DNA from: JAYWGN01 sp043778255
GTDB lineage: Bacteria > Bacteroidota > Bacteroidia > Chitinophagales > Chitinophagaceae
Direction: 5' to 3'
Assembly: GCA_043778255.1 (NCBI GenBank)
Contig: JAYWGN010000047.1
Location: forward strand, 22,230 to 86,229
Length of the DNA stretch: 64,000 bases
The notes under the pieces were generated by a model. It saw only the letters and a program-made list of their open reading frames with translations, was not told the origin of the DNA and searched no databases. Numbering within the stretch: position 1 is the stretch's first letter; the number at the start of each line of letters is the position of its first letter. Position numbers and translations under genes: made by a program. This document shows, piece by piece, positions 26,006-34,872 of this stretch.

Positions 26006-28150
26006 TTATAATTTTATAAGCCCAAGTATTATCATATTCTCATACTCCAACAATGCATTATCGTTGGTATAGGTTACTGCATTTTGCTTGTCTTCAAGCT
26101 TTTCATTTTCATTATTTATACTGTCAATTTTTCGTTGGTTAGTTTGTTTTTGTAGTTCTATTTTTCTATTATTTTCGGGGTCAGTATTATTATTAGGTGT
26201 ATAATTTTGTTTAGCACCTTCTAATTCTAGCTTTCCATTGCTACCCATTATATAGGTTTGGTTTACCTTACATTCAAAAGTGTAGTCATTATTTCTGCTT
26301 CTACGCCTATACACTCTTTGTCCATTATCCCATTTTTCGGTAGTGGTAAAGTTATAGGGGTTTAGTTTGTTGGTACTTTCATCAAATATTATTTTTTTAC
26401 CAGTAGGTACTTGTATTATTACAATAACTTCTTGCAATCTAAATTTTTCATTTTTGCTTATAGCAATATGGCTGCCGAGGTCTATTATACTATCAGTAAT
26501 GCTGTAATTAAATGCAATTTTATTTGCAATATCGTTAGCTGCTTTTTTGTTATTACCTCTACTATATTTTTGTAAGTAGGTGTGAAATAAGCTGTCGTTG
26601 CTTTGCTCTACTTTCACTTTTATATTTGCATATTTTATGGTATCATTAGTTATGTCAAATCCTGGTTCATCTATATTAATCCATGGTATTTCGCCACTAT
26701 AATTTATTTCGGGTTCGGTTACTATTACCTTGTATTTACTATTAGTAGGCTGTTGGGTGGTAAGGTCGGTTAGTTGGGTTGTATAGGTTTGGTTATTGTA
26801 TTTAAAATTATTTAGTACACTTGCAGCAAAGCATATTGCCGATATAAAACCTATAAAAAATAGGGAGGCCATTGCAAATTTAATTGGCTTAATATTTCTT
26901 TTTATTTTAAATATACGACGTACAAGCCATACAATAAATGCTATACCCGGAATGATTAAAAACAATAGTGTACCATAAGCAAATACCGTTTGCCAAAAGC
27001 CACTAATTACAAACTCTTTTAATGGCCATATACTACCTGCACCTAACAGTATTGTAAATAAGCTAAGTAGTATAGTAATGGCTATAATACCACCAATAAA
27101 TAAGCCAAACCCTTTAATGAGTAACCCAATACCATGCCCCAAAGTACGAGTGGCAGTACGCCCTACGGTGGTTACCCTACTTGCTGCCTCATTAGCACGG
27201 TTAGTAAATGTAGTACTATATTGGTTGGTTTGTTTACCCCATTCGGTAGCTTTATCACTTACTTGCTGTCCAAATTGTTGTGCTTTGCTACCAAAGTTTT
27301 TAATGCCGTCTTGCACATTATTTTTAATACTATTCAAGTCAAGTTTTTCACCTTTCATGGCCATTTTTTCTTGTACTGTTTTGGCTAATGGTATTATCCA
27401 CCACAGTATAAAGTAGGTAACTGTAGTAGTGCCAGCAAAGCTCATACTAAAAAATTGGTTGCCTGAAAAAATATCGTGAAATGCTATTCTAGAGAAGCTA
27501 TGAAGTATAGAAAAAATAAATGGAGCAGCAAATATTAACCGAGGTATCCATACCTCAATACCAAAGTAATTGGCAATACCACTTGCTACACCACCTATCA
27601 TACTGTCATTCTCATCTCTATATAATCGGCGTTGGTTACTTGCTACCACTTGGTTGCTTTGGGGTAGTACAATCCAAAGTATAAGGTATAGTAGTACACC
27701 TGTACCTGCACCAAATACCAGTACAGCAAATATGAGCCTTACTACAGTAGTATCAATATTAAAATAGTTGGCAACACCACTACATACACCACCTAACATT
27801 TTATCCATACTGTTTCTATACAGTTTTTCTCGTCTTACAAATTGCCTAGTATCGTTGTAGTTTGTATTATTATTTTGAGGTTCGGGTTGTTCTTCAAAAT
27901 CCTCAGGCTTGCCTATGGCTTTTGCCACTTCATTTACATCTGTTATGGTTATACATGTAGCACCTTTTTGTTGCTTATCGTAAAATATTTCGGCAATCCT
28001 ATTTTCAATATCGGCAATTATTTCTTCTTGTCCTTCTTCATTGCTAAAGTATTTTTTGAGGCTCTCCAAGTAGTTTTGAAGTTCGGTATAAGCATCTTCT
28101 TCAATATTGATTAGGCGTCCACTAAAGTTTATATTTATTATCTTTTTCAT
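26006..28150 (-). CDS. PspC-domain membrane protein with two PspC modules
   Basis: A 714-residue protein. Residues 1-95 form an N-terminal domain (KKIININFSGRLINIEEDAY) known in Bacteroidota PspC proteins. Two PspC units follow: KMLGGVCSGVANYFNIDTTV with two membrane helices, and SMIGGVASGIANYFGIEVWI with more helices. Then comes an amphipathic linker (SIKNNVQDGIKNFGSKAQQF), four further membrane helices and a soluble C-terminal domain ending in a Gln/Asn/Lys-rich coil. PspC senses envelope stress in proteobacteria; here the role is probably membrane-stress sensing. The adjacent PadR gene starts the operon and is the likely repressor. Confidence 0.9.
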   Translation of the reverse strand: MKKIININFSGRLINIEEDAYTELQNYLESLKKYFSNEEGQEEIIADIENRIAEIFYDKQQKGATCITITDVNEVAKAIGKPEDFEEQPEPQNNNTNYNDTRQFVRREKLYRNSMDKMLGGVCSGVANYFNIDTTVVRLIFAVLVFGAGTGVLLYLILWIVLPQSNQVVASNQRRLYRDENDSMIGGVASGIANYFGIEVWIPRLIFAAPFIFSILHSFSRIAFHDIFSGNQFFSMSFAGTTTVTYFILWWIIPLAKTVQEKMAMKGEKLDLNSIKNNVQDGIKNFGSKAQQFGQQVSDKATEWGKQTNQYSTTFTNRANEAASRVTTVGRTATRTLGHGIGLLIKGFGLFIGGIIAITILLSLFTILLGAGSIWPLKEFVISGFWQTVFAYGTLLFLIIPGIAFIVWLVRRIFKIKRNIKPIKFAMASLFFIGFISAICFAASVLNNFKYNNQTYTTQLTDLTTQQPTNSKYKVIVTEPEINYSGEIPWINIDEPGFDITNDTIKYANIKVKVEQSNDSLFHTYLQKYSRGNNKKAANDIANKIAFNYSITDSIIDLGSHIAISKNEKFRLQEVIVIIQVPTGKKIIFDESTNKLNPYNFTTTEKWDNGQRVYRRRSRNNDYTFECKVNQTYIMGSNGKLELEGAKQNYTPNNNTDPENNRKIELQKQTNQRKIDSINNENEKLEDKQNAVTYTNDNALLEYENMIILGLIKL

Positions 28151-28190
28151 AAATTTATTGTATTGTTATTTTTTATGTTTATTTAATTTC

Positions 28191-28535
28191 TTAACTTCTT
28201 AATTGGTTTTCGCTATTGGTTATTTTATTTACGGCAGCTGCTAATTCTTTCCAGGTGTTTTCCAAATCATTGTAAAATGCTTCACCAATTGGTGTAAGGC
28301 TAAAGTATTTGCGTGGTGGACCACCGCTACTTTCTACCCATCTATAACTTAGCATTTCGGCATTTTTAAGCCTTGTAAGTAATGGGTACAATGTGCCTTC
28401 AAGTATATTCAAATTGGCCATTTTCATTTCCTCTACTATATCACTTGGGTAGGCTTCTCCTTTTTTTATAACCGATAAAATACAGAATTCTAAAATTCCT
28501 TTTTTCATCTGGCTTTGTGTATTATCTAAATTCAT
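28191..28535 (-). CDS. PadR-family transcriptional regulator
   Basis: I start at the ATG at 28535; a TTG 24 nt upstream is less likely. The protein is a 114-residue winged helix: MKKGILEFCILSVIKKGEAY, PSDIVEEMKMANLNILEGTL, YPLLTRLKNAEMLSYRW and the wing SSGGPPRKYFSLTPIGEAF, all strongly PadR. It lacks the long C-terminal dimerisation helix pair of full PadR and ends in one helix, as in the small subfamily. It precedes the PspC gene by 40 nt and very likely autoregulates both. A TATCTTTG -7 box lies 38-45 nt before the ATG. Confidence 0.93.
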   Translation of the reverse strand: MNLDNTQSQMKKGILEFCILSVIKKGEAYPSDIVEEMKMANLNILEGTLYPLLTRLKNAEMLSYRWVESSGGPPRKYFSLTPIGEAFYNDLENTWKELAAAVNKITNSENQLRS

Positions 28536-28572
28536 TAGGTTAGTATTAAGTGTTATCAACTAATTAACAATA

Positions 28573-28580
28573 CAAAGATA
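28573..28580 (-). promoter_or_regulatory. Promoter -7 box of the padR-pspC operon
   Basis: The minus strand reads TATCTTTG, an exact TAnnTTTG match, with a TTG 21 nt upstream as a possible -33 element. The interval between them is rich in TA-AC-TA steps suitable for operator overlap, but no perfect dyad is seen. Confidence 0.5.
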
Positions 28581-28871
28581 TGTATATTAGTTAGTATTAT
28601 GCAATGTATAGTAGTGTAAGTGGCAAATGTTATTTTCTATCGTATTGATAATCAATATAATATTTTTAATTATTAAGTATTAAGTGGTACTAACGGTAAG
28701 GCTTTATGTATTATATATACAACACTTTAGCGTTGGTTGTACTTTTTTTGCTTAGGCAAAATGCAATTGAGGGTAAAATATGCGCTGTTAAAAGTTGCTA
28801 TTTTTTTGAATTAAACTACCCGTTCCATATATCAATTAAATAATCATTGTTGACTTATTATTCACGAAATA
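28581..28871. other. Non-coding gap between padR and the first Uma2 gene
   Basis: AT-rich sequence with no credible gene. It contains a small hairpin TTTGC-TTAG-GCAAA at 28748-28761. Otherwise I see nothing in it. Confidence 0.5.
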
Positions 28872-29441
28872 TCAAAAATCAATATCTTCATATACATCGG
28901 CTAATTCGACTGTAGTAGCAGTAGTATCTAGTACAAAACTTTCGTTCAAGGTTTTATACTCGGTTAATTGCCAACTTCCGTCATTATTTTTTACAAATTT
29001 TTCAACACCTACTTTTTCGCTATCTACCAATATATATTCCTGTAGGGTTGGTATATCTCTGTATAGTGTAAATTTGCCACCCTTATCATAATCTCTGGTG
29101 CTTTTGCTTAACACTTCAATTATAATACATGGATTTGTTATGGTATCAAAATCATCATCTGTTGTAATTGGTTTGCCACATATAATTAGTATATCTGGGT
29201 AGGTGTATAATGTGTTTTTTGGTATATGAGTTCTAGTATTAGAGCTAAAAGGCCTACAACCTTTTTTCTTTAATTTTTTCCTAAGGTCATACATCAAGTT
29301 ATCTACTATTACACTATGTTTTAAGCTAGTGCCACTCATTGCAAATATTTCTCCTTTATAATATTCGTGTTTCTCTAATGCCTCTCTTTCGGCAGCTAGG
29401 TATTCTTGCTCGGTTATATATTGGGCTTGTGGTGTTGCCAT
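28872..29441 (-). CDS. Uma2-family putative endonuclease (copy A)
   Basis: A 189-residue PD-(D/E)XK-fold protein. The family pattern is clear: ITEQEYLAAEREALEKHEYY, GEIFAMSGTSLKHSVIVDNL, then catalytic strands YPDILIICG (Asp) and IIEVLSKSTRDYDKGGKF (Glu, Ser/Lys) and EYILVDSEKVGVEKF. Uma2 proteins were first noted in cyanobacteria, often in many copies, and their biological job is unsettled. The neighbouring copy B is a tandem paralogue 42 nt upstream; the last ~100 residues of the two are nearly identical, but the middle (DLRKKLKKKGCRPFSSNTRT) differs. Confidence 0.85.
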   Translation of the reverse strand: MATPQAQYITEQEYLAAEREALEKHEYYKGEIFAMSGTSLKHSVIVDNLMYDLRKKLKKKGCRPFSSNTRTHIPKNTLYTYPDILIICGKPITTDDDFDTITNPCIIIEVLSKSTRDYDKGGKFTLYRDIPTLQEYILVDSEKVGVEKFVKNNDGSWQLTEYKTLNESFVLDTTATTVELADVYEDIDF

Positions 29442-29483
29442 TGCTATTATTTTAGTAATATAATTTTTAAATTAAACTATTCC

Positions 29484-30059
29484 CTAAGGTTTAAATACTA
29501 CAGCCTCATATACATCAACTAAAGCAACTGTAGTAGCAGTAGTATCTATTACAAAGCTATCGTTCAAGGTTTTATACTCAGTTAATTGCCAACTTCCGTC
29601 TTTATTTTTTACAAATTTTTCAACACCTACTTTTTCACTATCTACCAGTATATATTCTTGTAGGGTTGGTATATCTCTGTATAGCGTAAACTTGCCACCC
29701 TTATCATAATCTCTGGTGCTTTTGCTTAATATTTCTATTATTACACTTGGGTTGGTTATAGTGTCAAAATCATCGTCAGTCATTGCTGGCTCACCACATA
29801 CAATTACAATATCAGGGTAGGTGTATAGCGTATTTTTAGGAATATATATTCTTAAATCAGAAGTAAAAGGAGTACATTTTTTTCCTCTTAATTTAGATCC
29901 AACATCTACCATTATGTTGCTACTAATTTTAACATGTTTAAAACTTGCACCACTCATTGCAAATATTTCACCTTTATAATATTCGTGTTTCTCTAATGCC
30001 TCTCTTTCGGTAGCTAGGTATTCTTGCTCGGTTATATATTGGGGTTGTGGTGTTGCCAT
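29484..30059 (-). CDS. Uma2-family putative endonuclease (copy B)
   Basis: A 191-residue paralogue of the downstream Uma2 gene with the same core: ITEQEYLATEREALEKHEYY, YPDIVIVCGEP, VIIEILSKSTRDYDKGG and EYILVDSEKVGVEKF. Differences cluster at residues about 40-75 (KISSNIMVDVGSKLRGKKCT) and the final residues. The near identity of both DNA and protein outside this block points to recent tandem duplication or gene conversion. It is probably co-transcribed with copy A from the TAAATTTG promoter box 18-25 nt upstream. The function is unknown; a toxin-like or mobile-element role has not been shown. Confidence 0.85.
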   Translation of the reverse strand: MATPQPQYITEQEYLATEREALEKHEYYKGEIFAMSGASFKHVKISSNIMVDVGSKLRGKKCTPFTSDLRIYIPKNTLYTYPDIVIVCGEPAMTDDDFDTITNPSVIIEILSKSTRDYDKGGKFTLYRDIPTLQEYILVDSEKVGVEKFVKNKDGSWQLTEYKTLNDSFVIDTTATTVALVDVYEAVVFKP

Positions 30060-30076
30060 TAATACTACATTTTATA

Positions 30077-30084
30077 CAAATTTA
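30077..30084 (-). promoter_or_regulatory. Candidate -7 box for the Uma2 pair
   Basis: The minus strand reads TAAATTTG, an exact TAnnTTTG match, 17 nt before the ATG of Uma2 copy B. The 111-bp region also serves the divergent S8 peptidase gene. Confidence 0.4.
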
Positions 30085-30170
30085 CATTTTTTATTAACAT
30101 CTAATTTGCCATTATTATTTTACCAATATTTCAATAGTACCTAACTTTACAACAATAAATATTTATAAAT

Positions 30171-31862
30171 ATGAAAAAAATAGGATTGCTCTTATGCACC
30201 ATCTCCATTGTAGCAAATGCATTTACCCAAAATACTAATGGTTGGCACCTTAAAGATAATGCAGCCGATGGTTACATGGGAATGAGTGTTGCCAAAGCTT
30301 ACGAATTTTTAAAACAAAAAAACTTAAAAAGTAACCTTACCATAGTTGCTGTAATTGATAGTGGTATTGATACCTTACACGAAGATTTAAAACCTATACT
30401 TTGGACAAACACTAAAGAAAAACAAGGTAATGGTATTGACGATGATAAAAATGGGTATGTAGATGATGAACATGGTTGGAATTTTTTGGGTGGTAAAAAT
30501 AATACCGCTGTAAAAAACGATAGCTACGAAGGAGCAAGAGTATATTACAATTGGAAAAGTAAATATGAAAATGCTGACCCCAAAACTGTAACTAACAAAG
30601 CCGAATATGCTATGTGGAAAAGGGCTAAAGAAAATGTAATAGGCAGCGAAGATGATAAGGATGCTGCAATGAACCTTATATATATGCAACGAGCACTTAC
30701 AGGCTTACACAGTGCAGACTCTACCTTGAAAATAGCCATGAATAAAGTAGAATATACTGGCAACGAATTAGATGCTTTTATACCAGCAGATGCACAACAA
30801 AAAAAGGCGAAAGCAACATTATTAGCTTTAATGAAAGGCAACAATATGTTAGATAAAACTAACAAAGAATTTATGGAAGGTTTTGATGAATATGTGGCTG
30901 GTGAATTAGCCAAACAAGATGCTAAAGTAAATGCACCCAAAAATTATAGACTTGATATAACTGGCGATGATGAAACAAATTGGAACACCAGAGGCTATGG
31001 CAACAACGATGTATTTAGTGTAACACCCAACCATGGTACACATGTAAGTGGCATTATAGCAGCGGCTCGTAACAATGGTAAAGGTATGGACGGCGTAGCC
31101 GATAATGTACAAATAATGCTTTGCCGTGCTGTACCCGATGGCGATGAGCATGATAAAGATATTGCCCTAGCCATACGTTACGCTGTTGATAATGGTGCAA
31201 AAATTGTAAATATGAGTTTCGGTAAAAGCTTTAGTCCATACAAAAAATGGGTAGATGATGCCGTAGAGTATGCACAATCAAAAGGTGTATTACTAGTACA
31301 TGCATCGGGTAACGATAGTAAAAATTTGGATAACCCTAACGAATATAATTTTCCTACTGCTAGGTTGCTTAATGGCAAAACTGCCACTAACTGGATAGAA
31401 GTTGGAGCAAGTGGCGACCCCGCATTAAAAGCAAAATATGGTACCAAAACGGGTGGAGAAGCAACTGAAGGTTATGCGGCTAGTTTTAGTAATTATGGCA
31501 AAAAAAATGTAGACATATTTTCACCAGGTGTAAAAATATACTCTACCATACCAGGTACTACCACCTATGGTAACAATCAAGGTACAAGTATGGCAAGTCC
31601 TGCTGCTGCAGGAGTTTGTGCTATACTTAAATCATACTTTCCAAAGCTTACACCTGAGCAAATAAAAAATATTGTAGAAACTACTGCAGTAAAACCAGCT
31701 TACAAAACAGGCAAACCTGGTACCGATGGTGACGACTTAGTAAACCTCTCCGATATTAGCAAAACAGGTGGTATAATAAATGCTTATGAAGCAGTAAAAC
31801 TTGCTTATACCATGAGTACTAACAAACTAAAAAAGCCAACACCAGTAAAAAAGAAAAAGTAA
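30171..31862 (+). CDS. Secreted S8 (subtilisin-like) serine peptidase
   Basis: A 563-residue protein with signal peptide MKKIGLLLCTISIVANAFTQ. The catalytic triad is intact: Asp in VAVIDSGIDTLHED (D63), His in PNHGTHVSGIIAAARN (about 290) and Ser in GTSMASPAAAGVCA (about 473), with Asn of the oxyanion hole in HASGND. A helical insert of about 220 residues separates the Asp and His motifs, much longer than in subtilisin, and is seen in a Bacteroidota subgroup. The C-terminus ends in a basic KKPTPVKKKK tail without a T9SS sorting domain, so it is probably periplasmic or exported by another path. A terminator follows. Confidence 0.94.
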   Translation: MKKIGLLLCTISIVANAFTQNTNGWHLKDNAADGYMGMSVAKAYEFLKQKNLKSNLTIVAVIDSGIDTLHEDLKPILWTNTKEKQGNGIDDDKNGYVDDEHGWNFLGGKNNTAVKNDSYEGARVYYNWKSKYENADPKTVTNKAEYAMWKRAKENVIGSEDDKDAAMNLIYMQRALTGLHSADSTLKIAMNKVEYTGNELDAFIPADAQQKKAKATLLALMKGNNMLDKTNKEFMEGFDEYVAGELAKQDAKVNAPKNYRLDITGDDETNWNTRGYGNNDVFSVTPNHGTHVSGIIAAARNNGKGMDGVADNVQIMLCRAVPDGDEHDKDIALAIRYAVDNGAKIVNMSFGKSFSPYKKWVDDAVEYAQSKGVLLVHASGNDSKNLDNPNEYNFPTARLLNGKTATNWIEVGASGDPALKAKYGTKTGGEATEGYAASFSNYGKKNVDIFSPGVKIYSTIPGTTTYGNNQGTSMASPAAAGVCAILKSYFPKLTPEQIKNIVETTAVKPAYKTGKPGTDGDDLVNLSDISKTGGIINAYEAVKLAYTMSTNKLKKPTPVKKKK

Positions 31863-31888
31863 AATTGACTTACCTAAAAAAGTAATTT

Positions 31889-31927
31889 AACAACCTTTAC
31901 CATGTGTTTTGTAAAGGTTGTTTGTTT
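31889..31927 (+). terminator. Rho-independent terminator after the S8 peptidase gene
   Basis: A perfect 12-bp stem (AACAACCTTTAC / GTAAAGGTTGTT) with a 10-nt loop is followed by TGTTT, 27 nt past the stop. Confidence 0.85.
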
Positions 31928-32042
31928 ATTAGGCTATAATTTTTTATTGTAATAGGTACTATTTTCTTTTCACAATTCCTAAAACATAATTTTACTACTT
32001 ACAATTTCTTTTGCACCTTTGCATAAATTTTTGAAGTTATTT

Positions 32043-32867
32043 ATGAAATACCTACTACCGTTTTTACTATTAACAATTAGCATTACAAGCTGTGTAAAAA
32101 ACAATGTAAAACAGCGACCGCAATACAAACAATTTTTTGAAAAATATAAACTCAACGGTACATTTGCTACTTACGATAATGTGTACAACGAGTTTAGTGT
32201 ATATAACCTCAAAAGATTTAGGGATAGTGCCTACTCACCGGCAAGTACATTTAAAATTATAAATAGCTTAATAGGAATTGAAACGGGCATACTCGACCCT
32301 AAAGAGGTAATGAAATGGGATGGTAAGCCAAAGGCATTTAAACAATGGGAAGCCGATTATGCCTTTAAAGAAGCCTTTCAAAATTCGGTGGTGTGGTACT
32401 TTCAAGATGTAGCAAGGCGAATAGGCAAACCTACAATGCAAAAGTATTTGGATAGTATGCAATATGGTAGCAAAAAAATAATTGGTGCAGTCGATTCATT
32501 CTGGCTCAACAATACTTTAACCCTCACATCGGATGAACAAATGGGTATTTTAAAACGTGTATATTTTAATAAATTAAGCAACTTATTTAGTAGCCGTACT
32601 ATGAGTATTGTAAAAGATGCAATGCTTATGGAAAAAACAGATAAGTATAGTATAAGTTACAAAACAGGACTCACAATTGGCAAAAATGGCTTACCACTTT
32701 CGTGGATAATTGGTTGGGTGGAGCATCCTGGTGCTAACCCAACTGTTAACTTTTTTGTGTTAAATGCGGAGGGTAATGTAACCACCGATGAAATGATAAA
32801 TACACGAAAACTACTACTAATGGATTTGTTAAAAGAAGAAAAATTATTAAGTAATTACCAACAATAA
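32043..32867 (+). CDS. Class D (OXA-like) beta-lactamase lipoprotein
   Basis: I start at the ATG at 32043; an in-frame TTG at 32019 would overlap a promoter-like CACCTTTG box (32014-32021). The 274-residue product has a lipoprotein leader ending ITSC (Cys17). The serine beta-lactamase motifs are S68-T-F-K71, S115-V-V, Y141-G-S and K207-T-G, in class D order, with the supporting WYFQDVARRIG and FWLNNTLTLTSDEQ segments of OXA enzymes. The third motif is YGS rather than the usual YGN. It would hydrolyse or bind beta-lactams in the periplasm; a BlaR-like sensor is excluded by the missing membrane protease part. It ends 7 nt before ispG. Confidence 0.88.
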   Translation: MKYLLPFLLLTISITSCVKNNVKQRPQYKQFFEKYKLNGTFATYDNVYNEFSVYNLKRFRDSAYSPASTFKIINSLIGIETGILDPKEVMKWDGKPKAFKQWEADYAFKEAFQNSVVWYFQDVARRIGKPTMQKYLDSMQYGSKKIIGAVDSFWLNNTLTLTSDEQMGILKRVYFNKLSNLFSSRTMSIVKDAMLMEKTDKYSISYKTGLTIGKNGLPLSWIIGWVEHPGANPTVNFFVLNAEGNVTTDEMINTRKLLLMDLLKEEKLLSNYQQ

Positions 32868-32874
32868 TGCTATA

Positions 32875-34836
32875 ATGAACCGACTACTCACCCGTGAAGT
32901 AAAAGTGGGCAACTTGCTTATAGGCAACAATAACCCTATACAAGTACAAACAATGACCACCACCGATACTATGGATACCGAAGCCACAGTGGCACAGTGT
33001 ATTAGGTGTATTGAAGCTGGTGCTGCATTAGTACGTATTACTGCTCCAAGTAAAAATGAAGCCGAAAATTTAAGAAATATAAAAGCTGAATTATTAAAAA
33101 AAGGTTACACTACTCCATTAGTTGCCGATATACATTTTACCCCAAATGCTGCCGAAATTGCTGCAACTATTGTAGCAAAAGTTAGGGTTAATCCCGGCAA
33201 TTATGTGGACAAAAAAAAGTTTGAACAAATTGACTATACCAATGCCGAATATGCTGAAGAAATAGACCGAATACGAGAACGATTTACACCACTCGTACTT
33301 ATATGTAAGCAACACGGTACAGCAATGCGAATAGGTACTAACCACGGTAGCCTAAGCGACCGTATAATGAGCCGCTATGGCGATACAGCCAATGGTATGG
33401 TGGAAAGTGCAATGGAATTTTTGCGAATTGCCCGAAGCGAAAATTACCACCAAATAATATTAAGTATGAAAAGCAGTAACCCATTGGTAATGGTACAAGC
33501 CTACCGCTTATTGGTACATACTATGCAGCAGGAGTTTGGCGAATGTTACCCACTACACCTTGGCGTTACTGAGGCTGGCGATGGTGAAGATGGGCGTATT
33601 AAAAGTGCCATTGGTATTGGCACTTTGCTTGAAGATGGAATAGGCGATACCATAAGAGTATCACTAACCGAAGACCCCGAATTTGAAATACCAGTATGCA
33701 ATGATATAGTAAACAGATACAGCAATACTATTGCGAATAATGAACCTATTACAGCTTTAAATTTTAACTATAATAGGTTTAGTTACAACCGTCGCAAATC
33801 CTTTGCCATACACAATATTGGTGGCTCACAGGTGCCTGTGGTAGTGGCTGATTTAAGTAGTATTGAGGCTATTACAACTACACATTTGCAAAGTGTTGGC
33901 TACACCTATAATGCCACTACCGATAAGTGGGCAATAGCCGATGCAGCAGCCGATTATATTTATATTGGTAGCAAGGTATTGCAGTTTACAATACCAGGTA
34001 CATTAGGTGTACTTACTGATTTTGCCTTATGGCAAAATGCTACGCATAGTGCCCCTAATTATTTCCCCTTATTTGCTGCAAATGATTATTTGCAAAATAA
34101 AAACTTCCGTCACCCAACTTTAAACTTTGTAATGGTTGATGCCGCAACTGATGCTATTAATAAAGCTGAGTTAACCACATTTGCCGAGCATACTAATGTA
34201 GTACTTTGCTTTAGCAGTATGGCTTTGCAAGCCATGCACCAAGTACGTAATATGTTTTTAAATGCTATTGAAGTACACTGCAATAATCCTGTAGTACTAA
34301 TTACCGATAGTAATAAAAATACGATAGATGAACACCTCATACACTTTGCAACAGAAACTGGAGCTTTGTTATTAGATGGATTTGGCGATGGCATTTGCCT
34401 TGGCATTACTAACAAAAACGACTTTAAAGCTACTGCCATTACAGGCCGTACTTACCTGCCAGTAAACGATTTGTACCAATTTGTAAACAATACAGCTTTT
34501 GGTATATTACAAGCTACCCGTACCCGTATAAGCAAAACGGAATATATAAGTTGCCCAAGCTGTGGCCGTACCTTATTTGACTTACAAGAAACTACGGCAA
34601 AAATAAGAGCCGTTACAAGCCACTTAAAAGGGCTAAAAATTGCCATAATGGGCTGTATAGTAAATGGCCCTGGCGAAATGGCCGATGCCGACTTTGGCTA
34701 TGTAGGCAGTGGCACAGGCAAAATAACATTGTATAAAAGTAAAGATGTAGTAAAGAAAAATATACCAAGTGAAATAGCCGTGGACGAACTTATAAATTTG
34801 CTAAAAGATAATAATGTTTGGATAGAAAAAGAGTAA
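32875..34836 (+). CDS. ispG: 4-hydroxy-3-methylbut-2-enyl diphosphate synthase, long form
   Basis: A 653-residue iron-sulfur enzyme of the MEP isoprenoid pathway, converting methylerythritol cyclodiphosphate to HMBPP. The TIM-barrel half shows VKVGNLLIGNNNPIQVQTMT, ALVRITAPS, PLVADIHFTPNAA and VRVNPGNY. The long insert (about 270-530) typical of Bacteroidota, Chlamydiae and plants follows. The C-terminal half carries the cluster ligands in SCPSCGRTLFDL and GCIVNGPGEMADADFGYVG. It gives the precursors for menaquinone and undecaprenyl carriers. It probably shares a transcript with the upstream beta-lactamase gene. Confidence 0.97.
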   Translation: MNRLLTREVKVGNLLIGNNNPIQVQTMTTTDTMDTEATVAQCIRCIEAGAALVRITAPSKNEAENLRNIKAELLKKGYTTPLVADIHFTPNAAEIAATIVAKVRVNPGNYVDKKKFEQIDYTNAEYAEEIDRIRERFTPLVLICKQHGTAMRIGTNHGSLSDRIMSRYGDTANGMVESAMEFLRIARSENYHQIILSMKSSNPLVMVQAYRLLVHTMQQEFGECYPLHLGVTEAGDGEDGRIKSAIGIGTLLEDGIGDTIRVSLTEDPEFEIPVCNDIVNRYSNTIANNEPITALNFNYNRFSYNRRKSFAIHNIGGSQVPVVVADLSSIEAITTTHLQSVGYTYNATTDKWAIADAAADYIYIGSKVLQFTIPGTLGVLTDFALWQNATHSAPNYFPLFAANDYLQNKNFRHPTLNFVMVDAATDAINKAELTTFAEHTNVVLCFSSMALQAMHQVRNMFLNAIEVHCNNPVVLITDSNKNTIDEHLIHFATETGALLLDGFGDGICLGITNKNDFKATAITGRTYLPVNDLYQFVNNTAFGILQATRTRISKTEYISCPSCGRTLFDLQETTAKIRAVTSHLKGLKIAIMGCIVNGPGEMADADFGYVGSGTGKITLYKSKDVVKKNIPSEIAVDELINLLKDNNVWIEKE

Positions 34837-34872
34837 ATACTGTCGAAAAAGAAAATTTTAAAGCAATTATTT

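Noticed and set aside
32043..32867. BlaR/MecR-type sensor instead of an enzyme
   Set aside because: No N-terminal membrane peptidase domain; it is a simple lipoprotein of about 274 residues.
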